This document shows, one piece after another, positions 38,403-49,200 of a stretch of DNA of 64,000 nt. A program made the position numbers and the translations under genes. Position 1 is the stretch's first letter, and every line of letters begins with the position of its first letter. The DNA comes from Russula earlei (Eukaryota; Basidiomycota; Agaricomycetes; Russulales; Russulaceae): NCBI GenBank assembly GCA_025769875.1, contig JAGFNK010000107.1:1-64000 (forward strand), given 5' to 3'. The notes under the pieces are model-generated. The model did no database searches. It saw only the letters and a list, made by a program, of their open reading frames with translations, and had not been told where the DNA came from.

Positions 38403-39010
38403 ACTATCACCTATGGGGAACTCGCCATTCCACTACCATCTCGCCGATTTCATTTTCCCCTGTATCTGCTCAAACAACCCCATTTAAAACTTTGTAGTTA
38501 TACTATTGAGTGCCATTAATGTCATTCTAGCAAAGAAAAATGGAAGTCCATTGAGTGGTTTTCAAGTAGTATTTTGGCTGGAGGTCACGCCTGCATCACA
38601 CCTTCTGTTGGCGGAGTGCAGAGTTTGATTCCAGCTGGGTGATCACCATACGCTGACTCGGAGTCTGGTCACCACTGCCTCTTAATGTCATGTTACAGGT
38701 GGTCCAATTGGCCAGCACAAGACCATCCATATGAGCAGTGGCTACAGGCAGCTATAACAATGATATATATTGATCTTTTACTTTTACTCGTGCAGCACTG
38801 GCCCATGATGTGAGCACCGCGTTCTGTACATAGCAAGTCCTGGATTTCACTCAATAATGCTACTCCATTACAACTGTTTTCCCTAGTCCCCAATAAATAC
38901 ATTCATCCCGGGCGGACTTTAATTTGGCATGTGTTACATGTCCGTTACTTTCGTGACATTTGTGACTGGCGAGATGGTAGTGGAATGGCGAGTTCCCCAT
39001 AGGTGATAGT
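38403..39010. mobile_element. 608-bp segment bounded by a perfect 43-bp inverted repeat
   Basis: The 43 bases at 38403-38445 (beginning ACTATCACCTATGGGG) recur exactly inverted at 38968-39010. The interior has no convincing coding sequence. A pol III B-box-like word (GTTTGATTCC) occurs near 38625. The arrangement suggests a MITE or other small nonautonomous element. I could not identify a target duplication at the arm ends. Confidence 0.6.
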
Positions 39011-39214
39011 ATGTGGGAGCTGGGAGCAGGACTGGTGGCATGTGAGTGGGATTTGGGAATATGGAGTTGTCTCTCTTATTTTTTGTTGGCTTGCTTTTTG
39101 AGCCTTTTAAGTACATCTTCATGCCTATGATACTTGTATGTACTAGTCATAAAAATTTACTATGTAGTATAAAAATTTCTTGAGTCAAGTAAGCCAATAT
39201 TGCCTTTGTGGCCT

Positions 39215-39660
39215 TTAGCCGCAGTGATGAGCTTGCACTCTCAGTGAGCTCCACAATGTCCTTAGGACATTTTTGCTTGGGCCTGTATCTGAGACATTTA
39301 AGTAAAACTTCTTTTGGCCTTTTTTAACTTTTAGCATATGCAATTGGAAATGAATGAGATGGATGTGAGATTGAGGCAAGAGTGTTGTTTGGAGCAACTT
39401 TCCCCCACAAAGGGGGAGGGTTCCAAAAATTATATTCTGGGCCCTTTTGAGTCCCAAGGCATAGTGCATCACACCACAAAGGCGCTTCACATGTCTTCGC
39501 CTTTGGTGGAGCAAAATCCACCACTCCCCTCTCAAGCTCATGCAATTCTAGAGAGGATGTATGGAAAAGCATCTTCCACCTGGAAAGAGCTTTTGTCAGG
39601 ATATCTGCTGTCATATTGTTGGTCAGACAATAGACTAGTTTGAGCTTGTTGTTTGCCACA
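39215..39660 (-). pseudogene. Ty1/copia retrotransposon remnant (RNase H end)
   Basis: The minus-strand frame starting near 39659 reads a copia RNase H terminus: VYCLTNNMTADILTKALSRWK, then a short helix (LELHEL). A purine-rich stretch (GTGGGGGAAAG) downstream could be the polypurine tract at the edge of a lost LTR. No RT, integrase or gag was found on either side, so this is a short 3' fragment. It ends about 20 bases outside the left terminal repeat of the pogo-like element. Confidence 0.75.
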
Positions 39661-39680
39661 ATATGTCAGATGAAGTGGTA

Positions 39681-39734
39681 CTGTCACTGACCCACCAACC
39701 ATGCAGCTTACTTAAGGTACCTAGCACTTGGTCA
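39681..39734 (+). repeat. Left terminal inverted repeat of the pogo-like element
   Basis: It starts CTGTCACTGACCCACC directly after a TA dinucleotide. It matches the reverse complement of 54831-54885, apart from a few substitutions and a one-base length difference. Confidence 0.85.
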
Positions 39735-40537
39735 GAATTTGTAGACACACTGAAAATGATCTTGATTTCTTTCAAATGGGGGGTGAAAGTAGTGATTAAT
39801 GTGAATCCACCCATGTTTTGTTTTTGTCAGAATATACCCATTTGATGTTTTCCCCTTCCTTGGGTTTTTGGAGAGATGTCACGCAGAATGGTAGAGTTCA
39901 AGTCGGTGCTTCAAATCAGCATCCTCAGCTAATCACATGTCTCTAAGCCATCCTCATCCTCTCATTAGCCCCATTGCTGTAACACTCTCCAGCTCCTGCA
40001 TTGCAGTGTAATAAACCATTTAATTGATGCCGCCCATCTGCACAAAGTGATCATGCCAGACAGATGATGCATATGAGGACCAAATTCAAGGAGTAATCAC
40101 CAAGTGGCAGGAGGGCTGCTTCAAAAGTAGATGAGCAGCTGCAATTGCCCACAATGTGAGGAGCAGTCATTTGGTTCTCTAACACTTATAAATTCCCTTA
40201 GGTTCCTCTTCAGACACTCAGTGATCACATCAATGGGCATTGTTGCAAGAAGGATGCAAATGTGACTCAGCAACTGCTCTCAAAGGAACAGGAGGGCATG
40301 CTAGTTTCCTGGGTAGGCCACCAGGCCTTGATTGCTAAACCAATGGACCAGAACAATGTCAAATCTCTCAGGTATGACATGTCTGGCATCATCCCAGGCA
40401 AGAACTGGCACCACCATTTCCAGAAGTGGCACCTGGAGCTTCGGTCATCAAAGCCAAGTAATCTGGATCCCAAGCATGCTCAGAACTTCAACATCTCAAA
40501 TGTTACTCAATATTTTGAGCTAGTCAAGCAGGTCTAT

Positions 40538-41374
40538 TGTCAAGACACGTACTGCTGATCACAAAGGACTCAGGAGCAGGTGGGCAAGGGTCGGAACAGA
40601 CGGTATGCAGTGTAAACAGCGTTGAACAAGAGGACAAGCCAAATGACTAGAAGATACCAGATGGGGACTGGTACATGTTGCAGAAGGCAGAGGTGAAGTG
40701 TGGAGGCCAGTGCAGTGAGGGGGTTTAAACAAGGTGGTTGTTGAAGAGTACCTTGAAGATGAGGGAAGGCTTTAGACTGAGCGGTTGCAGGGGAGTACCC
40801 AGGAAGATGAGAGTATCACAAATGGACAGTCTGACAACTGCCATGCTACATTGGGGCTTATATACTAGTTACAAGTCTGAGTATGAACTACAGAATGTAA
40901 CTCAGACTCCTTGGACCACTCCAATCAGATTCTAAGGGCATAAACACATTGTGTCAGACCTGTGGGTGACTCAGGACGATTAGGGAGACAATAGAGCGAT
41001 GATATCATAATGACATCATTGTGGAGTGCTTGGTGAGCATATGATGTCATGGTGGAGTTGCTCAGTCAGCTATGATGTCAGTGGCACTTCATGATGTCAT
41101 GTAGATTGTCCAAGAGGTCTAGGAGTCCTTTCAGTGTTTCAGTAGCAAGTGGCTGAATGGTCATGTGGCCAGCATGTGGCGAGTTACTCCAATAGGAAGG
41201 AGGGTGCTTTTAGCAAGTCAGAGGGATTGGAAACCAGGGTCCTTTGCGATGTATGCTTTGTTAGGAGGGAAGTTGATTAGGAACAGAAGTGGATAGTGGG
41301 TATGAAGTGAAAAGGGCTTTGTTGAGTCATTAACAAGACCATATATGGCCAAGGTCTGGCCTTAGTTCACAACA
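40538..41374. mobile_element. Solo LTR (family starting TGTCAAGAC), target duplication TCTAT
   Basis: It begins TGTCAAGACACG and ends CACAACA, flanked by TCTAT at 40533-40537 and 41375-41379. No coding sequence is inside. A word pair (ACAAATGGACAGTCTGA and CTTATATACTA) is shared with the solo LTR at 46512-47473, which puts both in one family. The TATATA near 40860 may be the old promoter. Removing it joins the transposase codons QVY and DKHP in frame. Confidence 0.8.
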
Positions 41375-41591
41375 TCTATGACAAGCACCCAAACCTCCCA
41401 CCAGAGCACATCTGGAACATGGACAAGAAGGGTTTGCAACTTGGTGGAGGCCACAAATGGTACAAAAAACATTTTCACCTATGCACCCTCAAGAAAAGCA
41501 AATTTTATCATGTGCATTCTGATTTCCTTGAACTTGTCACCATCATCGAGTGTATTTCGCCCTCTGGGTTGTCTGTTCCCCCAGTGTTTGT

Positions 41592-41885
41592 GTTGGATAT
41601 ACAATCTGTCATATAGATTAATCCACTTCACTGTATCCAAGGCTAGGTAGCTCAGTGGTTAGAGCACCTGGCATATATCCAGGAGGTCCTAGGTTCAATC
41701 CCCAGTCTGGCCATTTTCTTAATTGCACCAGGATATACAGAATCATGTGAGCACATGTCAACCCCCTCCTCTGAGGTCCCCAGGTTGGGTCACATAGTGT
41801 TGAACCCACAAGTCAGACCCAAGAGGGTGGCAATGACTAAGCACCTCCTCTGAGGTCCCTCTATCTGTGGTTGCATTTCACAATA
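41592..41885 (+). mobile_element. SINE-like insertion with tRNA-derived segment, target duplication GTTTGT
   Basis: These 294 bases are flanked by GTTTGT at 41586-41591 and 41886-41891. Bases 41641-41714 fold as a tRNA: GGCTAGGTAGCTCAGTGG (A-box region), a CCTGG/CCAGG anticodon stem, GGTTCAATCCC (B-box) and a closing TCTGGCC. The base before the would-be anticodon is A, not the invariant U33, so this is not a working tRNA. About 170 bases of unrelated body follow, with a repeated CCTCCTCTGAGGTCCC word. The 50 bases before the tRNA part are unusual for a SINE. Confidence 0.65.
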
Positions 41886-42030
41886 GTTTGTCCTTTCAAA
41901 CAGGCCTCTCCCAGTCTGCCACAAATCCAATCTGGATGCCCCAATTGGGGGGATTGCTACATCCAAAAATGGGTGGACAGACAATGAAATCAGTTTGTTG
42001 TGGTTCCATCACACCTTCATTCCCTTCGCT

Positions 42031-42565
42031 TGTTAGGATTCTTGTGTTCTCATCTGCTTTGCTTACCTATGCTTTGGTGACTCATCCCTGCTTATTGTTG
42101 CTTAGTGATTCACTTACTGATTGCTTACTGATTGCTTACTGGCTCACTGAGTGACTGCTTATTCATTGCTTACAGTTTGATGACAGATACTAGGAAAGGA
42201 TGACTCATGCATGAGTCATTTCTGACACTCTCAAATTGTGCTCTACGTTTTTGGATACTACTGGTTCTCAACTATCTGCTCCCTGAGTCTCATACAAATT
42301 GGATCAGCCATTATTGAGATATTGTATAAATACTCAGATGTACCAAGAGTCAAGCCTTACACTCAACTTACTGTCTCACAAGAAATAACTACCTTGTCAA
42401 AACTCTCTAAAACTCAAAGTCATCACTCTAAGTGAAAGACGCCCTTCTCATCTCTTACATCTACTCTTCCTGAGATAATATCAAAGGATTCAAAGTCTAG
42501 TGCTTGAACTATATCAAGCAACTCTTTCACTAAGAGTTGGTAATAAGATCTGTCAGATCTTAACA
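42031..42565. mobile_element. Solo LTR (family starting TGTTAGGATT), target duplication TCGCT
   Basis: It begins TGTTAGGATT and ends TCTTAACA, flanked by TCGCT at 42026-42030 and 42566-42570. It contains no coding sequence, but has a TATAAATA promoter-like word near 42325. Removing it joins the transposase segments FIPFA and LDHKVTDNP in frame. Confidence 0.8.
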
Positions 42566-43051
42566 TCGCTCTGGACCACAAGGTCACTGACAACCCTGTC
42601 ATCCTTTTTGTTGATGGTCACAACTCTCATGAGACTGACAGATTCCAGGCACTCACATACCAACACAACATCATCATCGTTGCCTTCCCCTCCAAGTGCA
42701 CACACAAGCTCCAACTGCTCAACGTCAAAGTTTGTTGCCACACACAGCAGAACTGATCCATTCATTGTGACCACTGCATCTGTGAAAACATTCCCATCAC
42801 ACATTACAATGTCATTGTTGAGTACATGAAGGTGTGCACTCAGACAATGACCCACAAGCTCCTCATGTCTGCGTTCTCCTCCACCAGCATCCACCCCTTC
42901 AACCCCTCCATCTTTGTTGAGGCTGATTTTGCACCTTCCAAAGCTTACTCCACCACTCAGCATGTCCCAATCTCATTTCCTGTCAATGTTCCCTCATCCT
43001 CCCCCCTTCCCTCTGAGTCCTCTGACTGGGATGTCTCAGACACCAATGAGG

Positions 43052-43670
43052 TGTTACCGAGTGGTTTGGGGTCCAGAAGATGCCAGAACACCTGAACTAC
43101 AGACTGCACTGTTTGCATCATGCATGCGTCAGATCTTGACTGTTTATGTCCATTGATATCGCATTTGGAACGCGTTGATCGTATCTTTCTGAAGATGTAC
43201 TAAAGAAGCAATGAGTAGCATTGCTTCTGTCCCAGATGTTCCTGTACTGCCACGTACGTCACTTCCTTGATTAGGAAAGTACTTATGACACCAAGATTGC
43301 TACTAGGGAAGCACTTAATGCTTCCAGCACTGAGATCATTTACATAGAAGCAACCTCGCTTCTATGAGCTGCCTTTGCTTCTATAGCACCAACCAGTACT
43401 ACAGTAGCATGAACCTTATCCCTGTAGGGCTATATAAAGCCCCCAGTTGTAACAGTCGAGCCCTAAGCTTGACTTAGTTTGCCAATCCCAAACAGTTGAC
43501 TCCTACCCCATCTGCAGAGCCCCTCTCATCTTGTTGCCATACTCCAGAAGGATCTAACACTCCTTCCCCTCCACCAGTATTGCTTGCTTGACTCAAGCAT
43601 ATCTGCTTTGGTAGGACGCATTCATAGACATGACCATTGATCTTATTTAAGGCGCTTTGGAGCCTTAACA
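43052..43670 (+). repeat. 5' LTR of the Ty3/gypsy element
   Basis: 619 bases, TGTTACCGAG..GCCTTAACA. A TATA-like word (CTATATAAAGCCC) lies at about 43430. It differs from the 3' LTR mainly by transitions, many at CpG (for example CCGAG versus CCAAG, and CCAGAAG versus CCGGAAG). Confidence 0.9.
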
Positions 43671-43745
43671 TAAGTCAAGCTTCTATCACAGACATTGCTG
43701 TGAAAGTGAACCAGAAATAGGCAGGAAGCCTTAGGACTAGGATCT

Positions 43746-44363
43746 AGTCATCATATGGTCAGCAACCTACGCTGAAGTAGTCAAGGGAGAGAATCTATAC
43801 AGACCTCTCCACAACAAGAAGAAGGTGTACTACATGACTCTCGACGAGCAGCATGGTTGGACACACACATACTTCTGTAAAGACCCCTACTGTCATTGGC
43901 ATAGACAGTGGTAAGTGGGCACACAAGTCCCGACTCCCTAGGAAAGGCAGTGGCAAGTGGACAAACTGGAGATCAAAGGTGAACATAGCATATGCATAAA
44001 GTTCAACCAGAAATAGAAGCAAGGACCCAAGTTCGGTTGGTTCAAAGCTAGAGAGAGGGACAATCTACCCTCAGGAATCAAAGGGACTGCCATCTGGTGT
44101 TGGGCAGACCAGGAAGGACCTAACAGATATGAGGTCCAATACAAAGGAAGCTACCTTCCTTGCGAATACATCAATGATCAGTGGTACTTTGTTGATTACC
44201 ACAAAGGACGTCCCTATGCAGAAGAGGACAAAGACATTGATGAATATAAGGTTCTATGTCTAGGAATCAAGACAGATCCTTATACTACTCATTGGGAACC
44301 CAGAAGCCCAGTAGTAGATGACCCAGCATCAGGAAAAATACATAAATATTTTTTAGCTTTATA
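43746..44363 (+). pseudogene. Decayed open frame between 5' LTR and gag
   Basis: One reading frame runs about 200 codons with three internal stops (TAA, TAG, TAG). Between them it codes plausible protein: NKKKVYYMTLDEQHGWTHTY, a CKDPYCHWH cluster, SGIKGTAIWCWADQEG, SYLPCEYINDQWYFVDYHKG and a DDPASGK end. This is unlike noncoding leader sequence. It may be an additional small ORF of the element or a captured fragment. No family was recognised. Confidence 0.5.
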
Positions 44364-44785
44364 AAGTCTTTATAGAGTCAAAAAAGCTGAAAAGTCAATG
44401 GTCGCTTGGACTGACCCTAATTCTAGAAAGTTGTGACCCAAATATCAACTATATAGCCAAGAAAGTTGAGAAAGCTGCATAAGTTCTGCAAAGTTCTCAA
44501 AAGTTGGAAAGTCACATCAGCCAGCCTTAGGGCTATCAACCAATTTCCACTCTAATGCATGAAAAAATGTTATTGCTAAAGTTAAGAGCCCTCTCTGTCC
44601 AATGTTGGTTTGGGACATATCAGGGACTTTAACAGACTTTACAAACTTTACTACCATTTCTGGCTTTATGGAGGCTTGAATGGTGCTTTACTACTTTATG
44701 AACTTTCAACTTTAGAAATACTCCCAATAAAGCTAAAAAGTCAAAAAAGTCATAAATTTTCTTGTGATTTTGCTGATGAGCTCCA

Positions 44786-46288
44786 TTGATACAAAAGTCA
44801 TCAAGTGGAGAAACAGAGAAGTTGGACCCTCTGACTACAGATCAGAAAGCAGAAGCACCAGAAGTATTGGAGCTAGCTGAAAGACTAGAGCAGACAGTAT
44901 ACGTCTCGCCCATTGAACCAACAATTGTTAGAAAACCAGAAGAATTGGTTGAAATGGCTACCATTGCAGCGATGCAGACAGCCACCATTGCCACCCAGAC
45001 ATCAGGTGGAAGAACAGGGCCCACCATTGTAATAAACCCTGGAGGCGGTCCACCTGGTGCAGGAGGACCACCTGGAGGTGGAGGAGTCCCCTTTGGACCC
45101 ACAGGACCACCAGCACCAGGAGGAGGCCCACCCGGAGGAGGACCACCTGCAGCACCTCCTGTAGGACCAGGGGTGAACCTGGCACCTCAGCCAGCACCAG
45201 GCCCCCATGGAGGCAATGGATCTCTGAAAGGAGACCCTCCTGAAGTCTTCAAAGGAGACAGGAAGAAGACGAAGTACTTCATCCAAGATTTCAATCTATG
45301 GAATCTGCTTAACAGTGACAACCTGACCATGACTATTCCAATGAAGCAAGTAGCCCTAGCTCTCACCTACATCAAAGGAGAGAAGGTGCATGAATGGGTG
45401 GTCAACCAAACGAATCTGGTAGAAGCAAAAATAAATGGGGACCTGCCATCTCCCTATGCACCGGTGCAGCTGGATCCAACTGACATGCTCTTTTGGACTG
45501 AATTTGTGGATGACTTCTTCAGAGAATTCAAAGACACCACAGAGCCTGAAGATGCTTTCATGGAGCTACAACAATTGTCCATGTCTAAAGCAGCATCGCT
45601 GGATGATTATACCAGCAAATTCCTTGTTCTGCTCAGTAAAGCAGGATGGGACCAGAATTCACCAGGAGCAGTCAAAGCCTATAAGGCTGGACTGATCACC
45701 TGGCTGGTGTGACAAATCTACAATCGACCAGTCAGAGACATACCTGCCATCAATGATCTGCGAGCATGGATCAATGCTGCTAGGGAAGAACAGGCCAGAG
45801 ATCAGCTTATGAAAGCTAATATTGGATCTGGAGGTGGATTGTTGACCACCAGGGAGAATCACATGAAATCCCTACAGGCTGGGAAAAGGAGAAACCAAAG
45901 AGACCTGAATGCTATGGAAGTGGACTTGGTATCCACTGATGCAGCAAGGACCAAGCAACATCCTCCTCTGACAGAGGAGAAGAAGAAATCACTAGCAGAA
46001 GGGAAATGCTTCATCTGCAAGAAGGCAGGGCATATCAGCCGGAACTGTCCTGACAAGGACAGAGTCAAAAAGAAATCAAGTAACCCAAGGGACAAAGGAA
46101 AAGCTCAAGCTCTGGAAACAGAAAAGGAGGATGACTCAGGGGACAGTGGAAACAAAAGCACTGTCTCTGGACGATCCACATCTCCTCCTCCTACCTATAA
46201 CAAGAGCTCCTCCTCTGCATCTATAAAGAAGATGTCCACCAAACAGAAGGAGGACTTATTGGAAGAACTGATGGAACAGGGTTTTTAG
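44786..46288 (+). pseudogene. gag of the Ty3/gypsy element, one internal stop
   Basis: A Gly/Pro-rich stretch (45040-45200) is followed by the retrotransposon gag core (LKGDPPEVFKGDRKKTKYFI, FVDDFFREFKD, LDDYTSKFLVLLSKAGW). A TGA at 45710-45712 interrupts where Arg is expected (LV-stop-QIYNRP). The frame then continues to a CCHC knuckle (CFICKKAGHISRNC, about 46011-46052) and ends at 46288. No ATG opens the first part; a TTG stands where a start would be. Confidence 0.85.
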
Positions 46289-46299
46289 GAACACCTAAG

Positions 46300-49200
46300 T
46301 TGATGGCCTGGCTTAGGAAGAATAGTGTGTTGCAAGTGTACATTAGAAGACTGAATGCTATGAATATTCCATTCACTTTCATCACTGCACACACGACGGC
46401 CGAGGAATCTGCTCTACTAGACAGTGGAGCAACAGAGAACTTCATCAATCACTCAGCTTGGAAAAGACTGAAGATTGGGAAACAAGAACTACATGAACCC
46501 ATGGTAGTATGTGTCAAGACTCACTGTTGAACTATCCAGTTCAAGAGCAAGGGATAAGCTCAAAGACGAGTTGATAGATGTCCAAGACCACGTGGGCAAG
46601 GAGTAGAGTCCAGAGTAGTAACAAATACCAGAGAGGTACTGTTACTGTGAGAGTAGAACAGTCATGCAGGGAAGAGGCCAGGGTAGTCACAAGGGGACGG
46701 TCCTTAAAGGAGTATCCCAGGGATGGAGAGTGCTGTAAACAAATGGACAGTCTGAGGACTGTCCGCTACTTTATTGAGCGCTTATATACTACAAGAGAAC
46801 TGCTAAATAGGGAACAAGTCATAACCTTATTATCAAGCACAATAGAGTGATGAGTAAGAAGTCGGAGGATGCTTACTGAGCATGCTCAGTCATGCTCAGT
46901 AAGCTGCTGAGTAAGAAGGCTTCTCTTGATGAGTAAGAGCTTCCATTGTCCACATGTTCACTGCTTTAGTGCACGTGCAAGCACCTGATTCATTTCCTGT
47001 TAGTTAGTTTAGGGCCGGTCGTTTGAGGACTTGTAGTTTGGTTAGGGAATAGTGTTATCTTATAAGGCCCCTATATAGTTCTATTAGGGTCCTTAGAGTC
47101 GACCCTAATACTTCTATTAAGGTCCTTAGTATTGCCTTATAGTTCGTTCTATAGTTATTAGAGTTGGTCTAATAACGGGTTGTAGGGCCTTTGATACTAG
47201 GTTAGTGCCTATTGTAGAGCTCCTAGGGTCGTTCCAAAGGGTCCTTAGGAAGGCCCTAATACTGTCTTTTGTTGCTAGAAGGGTTGCCTTTAAGTAGGGC
47301 TTGCTGTATGTTGATTGTGCTGAGAATCGCTCGTGCAACAATGCGCGCGCGATATTGTGGACACCTCTACTCACCCCTTTTGCTCGTGTGAACAGGGTGA
47401 CACCATAGAGGCTGGGTTTCCTCCTATAAGGAAGGGTCCTTCAAGGGCCCTCTCCGGAGAATGGTTCATGACAGTATGAAATGTTGATGGAACCCAGAAT
47501 AAGCAAGGGGAACTCACCCATTACTGCTGGCTTTGTGTCTGATATAAGGAGAAGGAGAGCTTGCAAAAGTTCTATCTCACAGATTTAGGAACAGATCATG
47601 TTATCCTGGGATATCCCTTCCTATATGAATTCGACCCCACCATCAACTGGAAGAAAGGACAGCTGATGGAAGGAGCAGTACAAATTGAGACTGCTCAATA
47701 CAAGTACCTGGATCTCTATGTCGCAAATATTCAAAAGCAAGCAAGAGATGAAAGCCGACAATTGAAGAAAGGGGAAGCCATTTACCTACAGAAGATGACT
47801 ATTGCTCAGAGATGGGCCCAGCAGTCAATTGAACCACAAGGAGGAGAGGACCCCCTTGCCAATGTTCCAAAGTGATTCCACCACTTTGTAGATGTCTTCT
47901 CAGAAGAGAAGTCCCAGAGGTTCCCACCACCAAGGGAACCAGACATGCAGATAGAGCTGTTACCTGATGCACCAAAGGAGCTAAACTGCAAAGTGTACCC
48001 CATAACACAAGATGAACGAGAATACCTCAAGAAATTCCTGGCTGATGAAGTAGAAAAGCAATACATCACTCCAGGTCCATCCAGCTACACGTCTCCAGTA
48101 TTCTTCATTGGCAAGAAGGACAGCAAGGAGAAGAGGATCATTGTAGACTATTGATGACTAAATCAGTGGACCAGACGAGACAATGAACCTTTACCACATC
48201 TGGAACAAGAGGTGGAAAGACTTCGAGGAAAGAAGGTGTTCTCCAAGTTCGATATACAATGGGGATACAATAATGTGCAACTGGCAGAAGGAGATCGCTG
48301 GAAAGCAGCCTTCAAGATGCCATATGGAACCTACCTGCCCAATGTCATGTATTTTGGGCTCAAGAACGCACCAGCCTTCTTACTAGGCTGATGAGAAGAG
48401 ACTTCGGTGACTGGCTGGACTGATGGGCAGAATACACTGTCAACTATCTGGATGACTTTGGAATTGCCACAGGGGGACAGTCCTGAACAACTAGAAATCC
48501 ATGAGCAATGCATCAGCAAGCTACTCATGCTGATGCAGAAGAAGTCATACTTCCTGAAACCCAAGAAGTGCCAGTTCATGGTGTGGAAACTAACCATGCT
48601 GGGTGGGACATAGACGAAGGGAAGATGAAGATTGAGGCCTCCAAGGTCCGAGGAATCATGGACTGGCCTAGGGAAATCAAGGATGTACACAAAGTACACA
48701 AAGTCATGGGAGTCCTCAGTTACAATAGGGCTTTCATTTGAGGGTTCAGTCAGATTGCTTGACCCATTATCGCCTTGACAAAGAAAGGGGTGCCATTTGA
48801 ATGGACCCAAGAATGCAAAGATGCTCTGGAACAACTTATCCAGATAGTATCTTCCGACCCCAGTCCTGCTCCATCCTGATGAGGAGCGAACCCTTCGAAC
48901 TGGAAGTAGACTGCGTCCAATTATGCTATTGGAGCAGTACTATTCCAGAAGGACGAACAAGGAAAGAGGAGGCCAATAGGTTACTTCTCTGCAGCCTTGA
49001 AACAAGCAGAAAAGAACTATGACATATGGGACAAAGAGTTCTTAGCCATGGTGTGAGCCTTGAAACACTGGAGACACCTGCTCATGGGAGCAAAGCATAA
49101 GGTGGTGGTCTATACAGACCATGCAAACCTGTTGCATTACCGACACCCTCAGCGAATAACAGGTCAAGTAGCAAGATACATTACCTTCTTGGCGGACTTC

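Noticed and set aside
41641..41714. Functional tRNA gene
   Set aside because: The anticodon loop lacks the invariant U33 and the acceptor stem is imperfect. It lies inside an insertion with target duplications, so it is treated as part of a SINE-like element.
42181..42555. LTR-like segment bounded by TGACAGAT and ATCTGTCA
   Set aside because: No target duplication flanks these ends. The larger TGTTAGGATT..TTAACA unit (42031-42565) has a TCGCT duplication and restores the transposase frame, so it is preferred.
44842..45286. Minus-strand Gly/Pro/Trp-rich frames opposite gag
   Set aside because: Shadows of the Gly/Pro repeat in gag on the coding strand.
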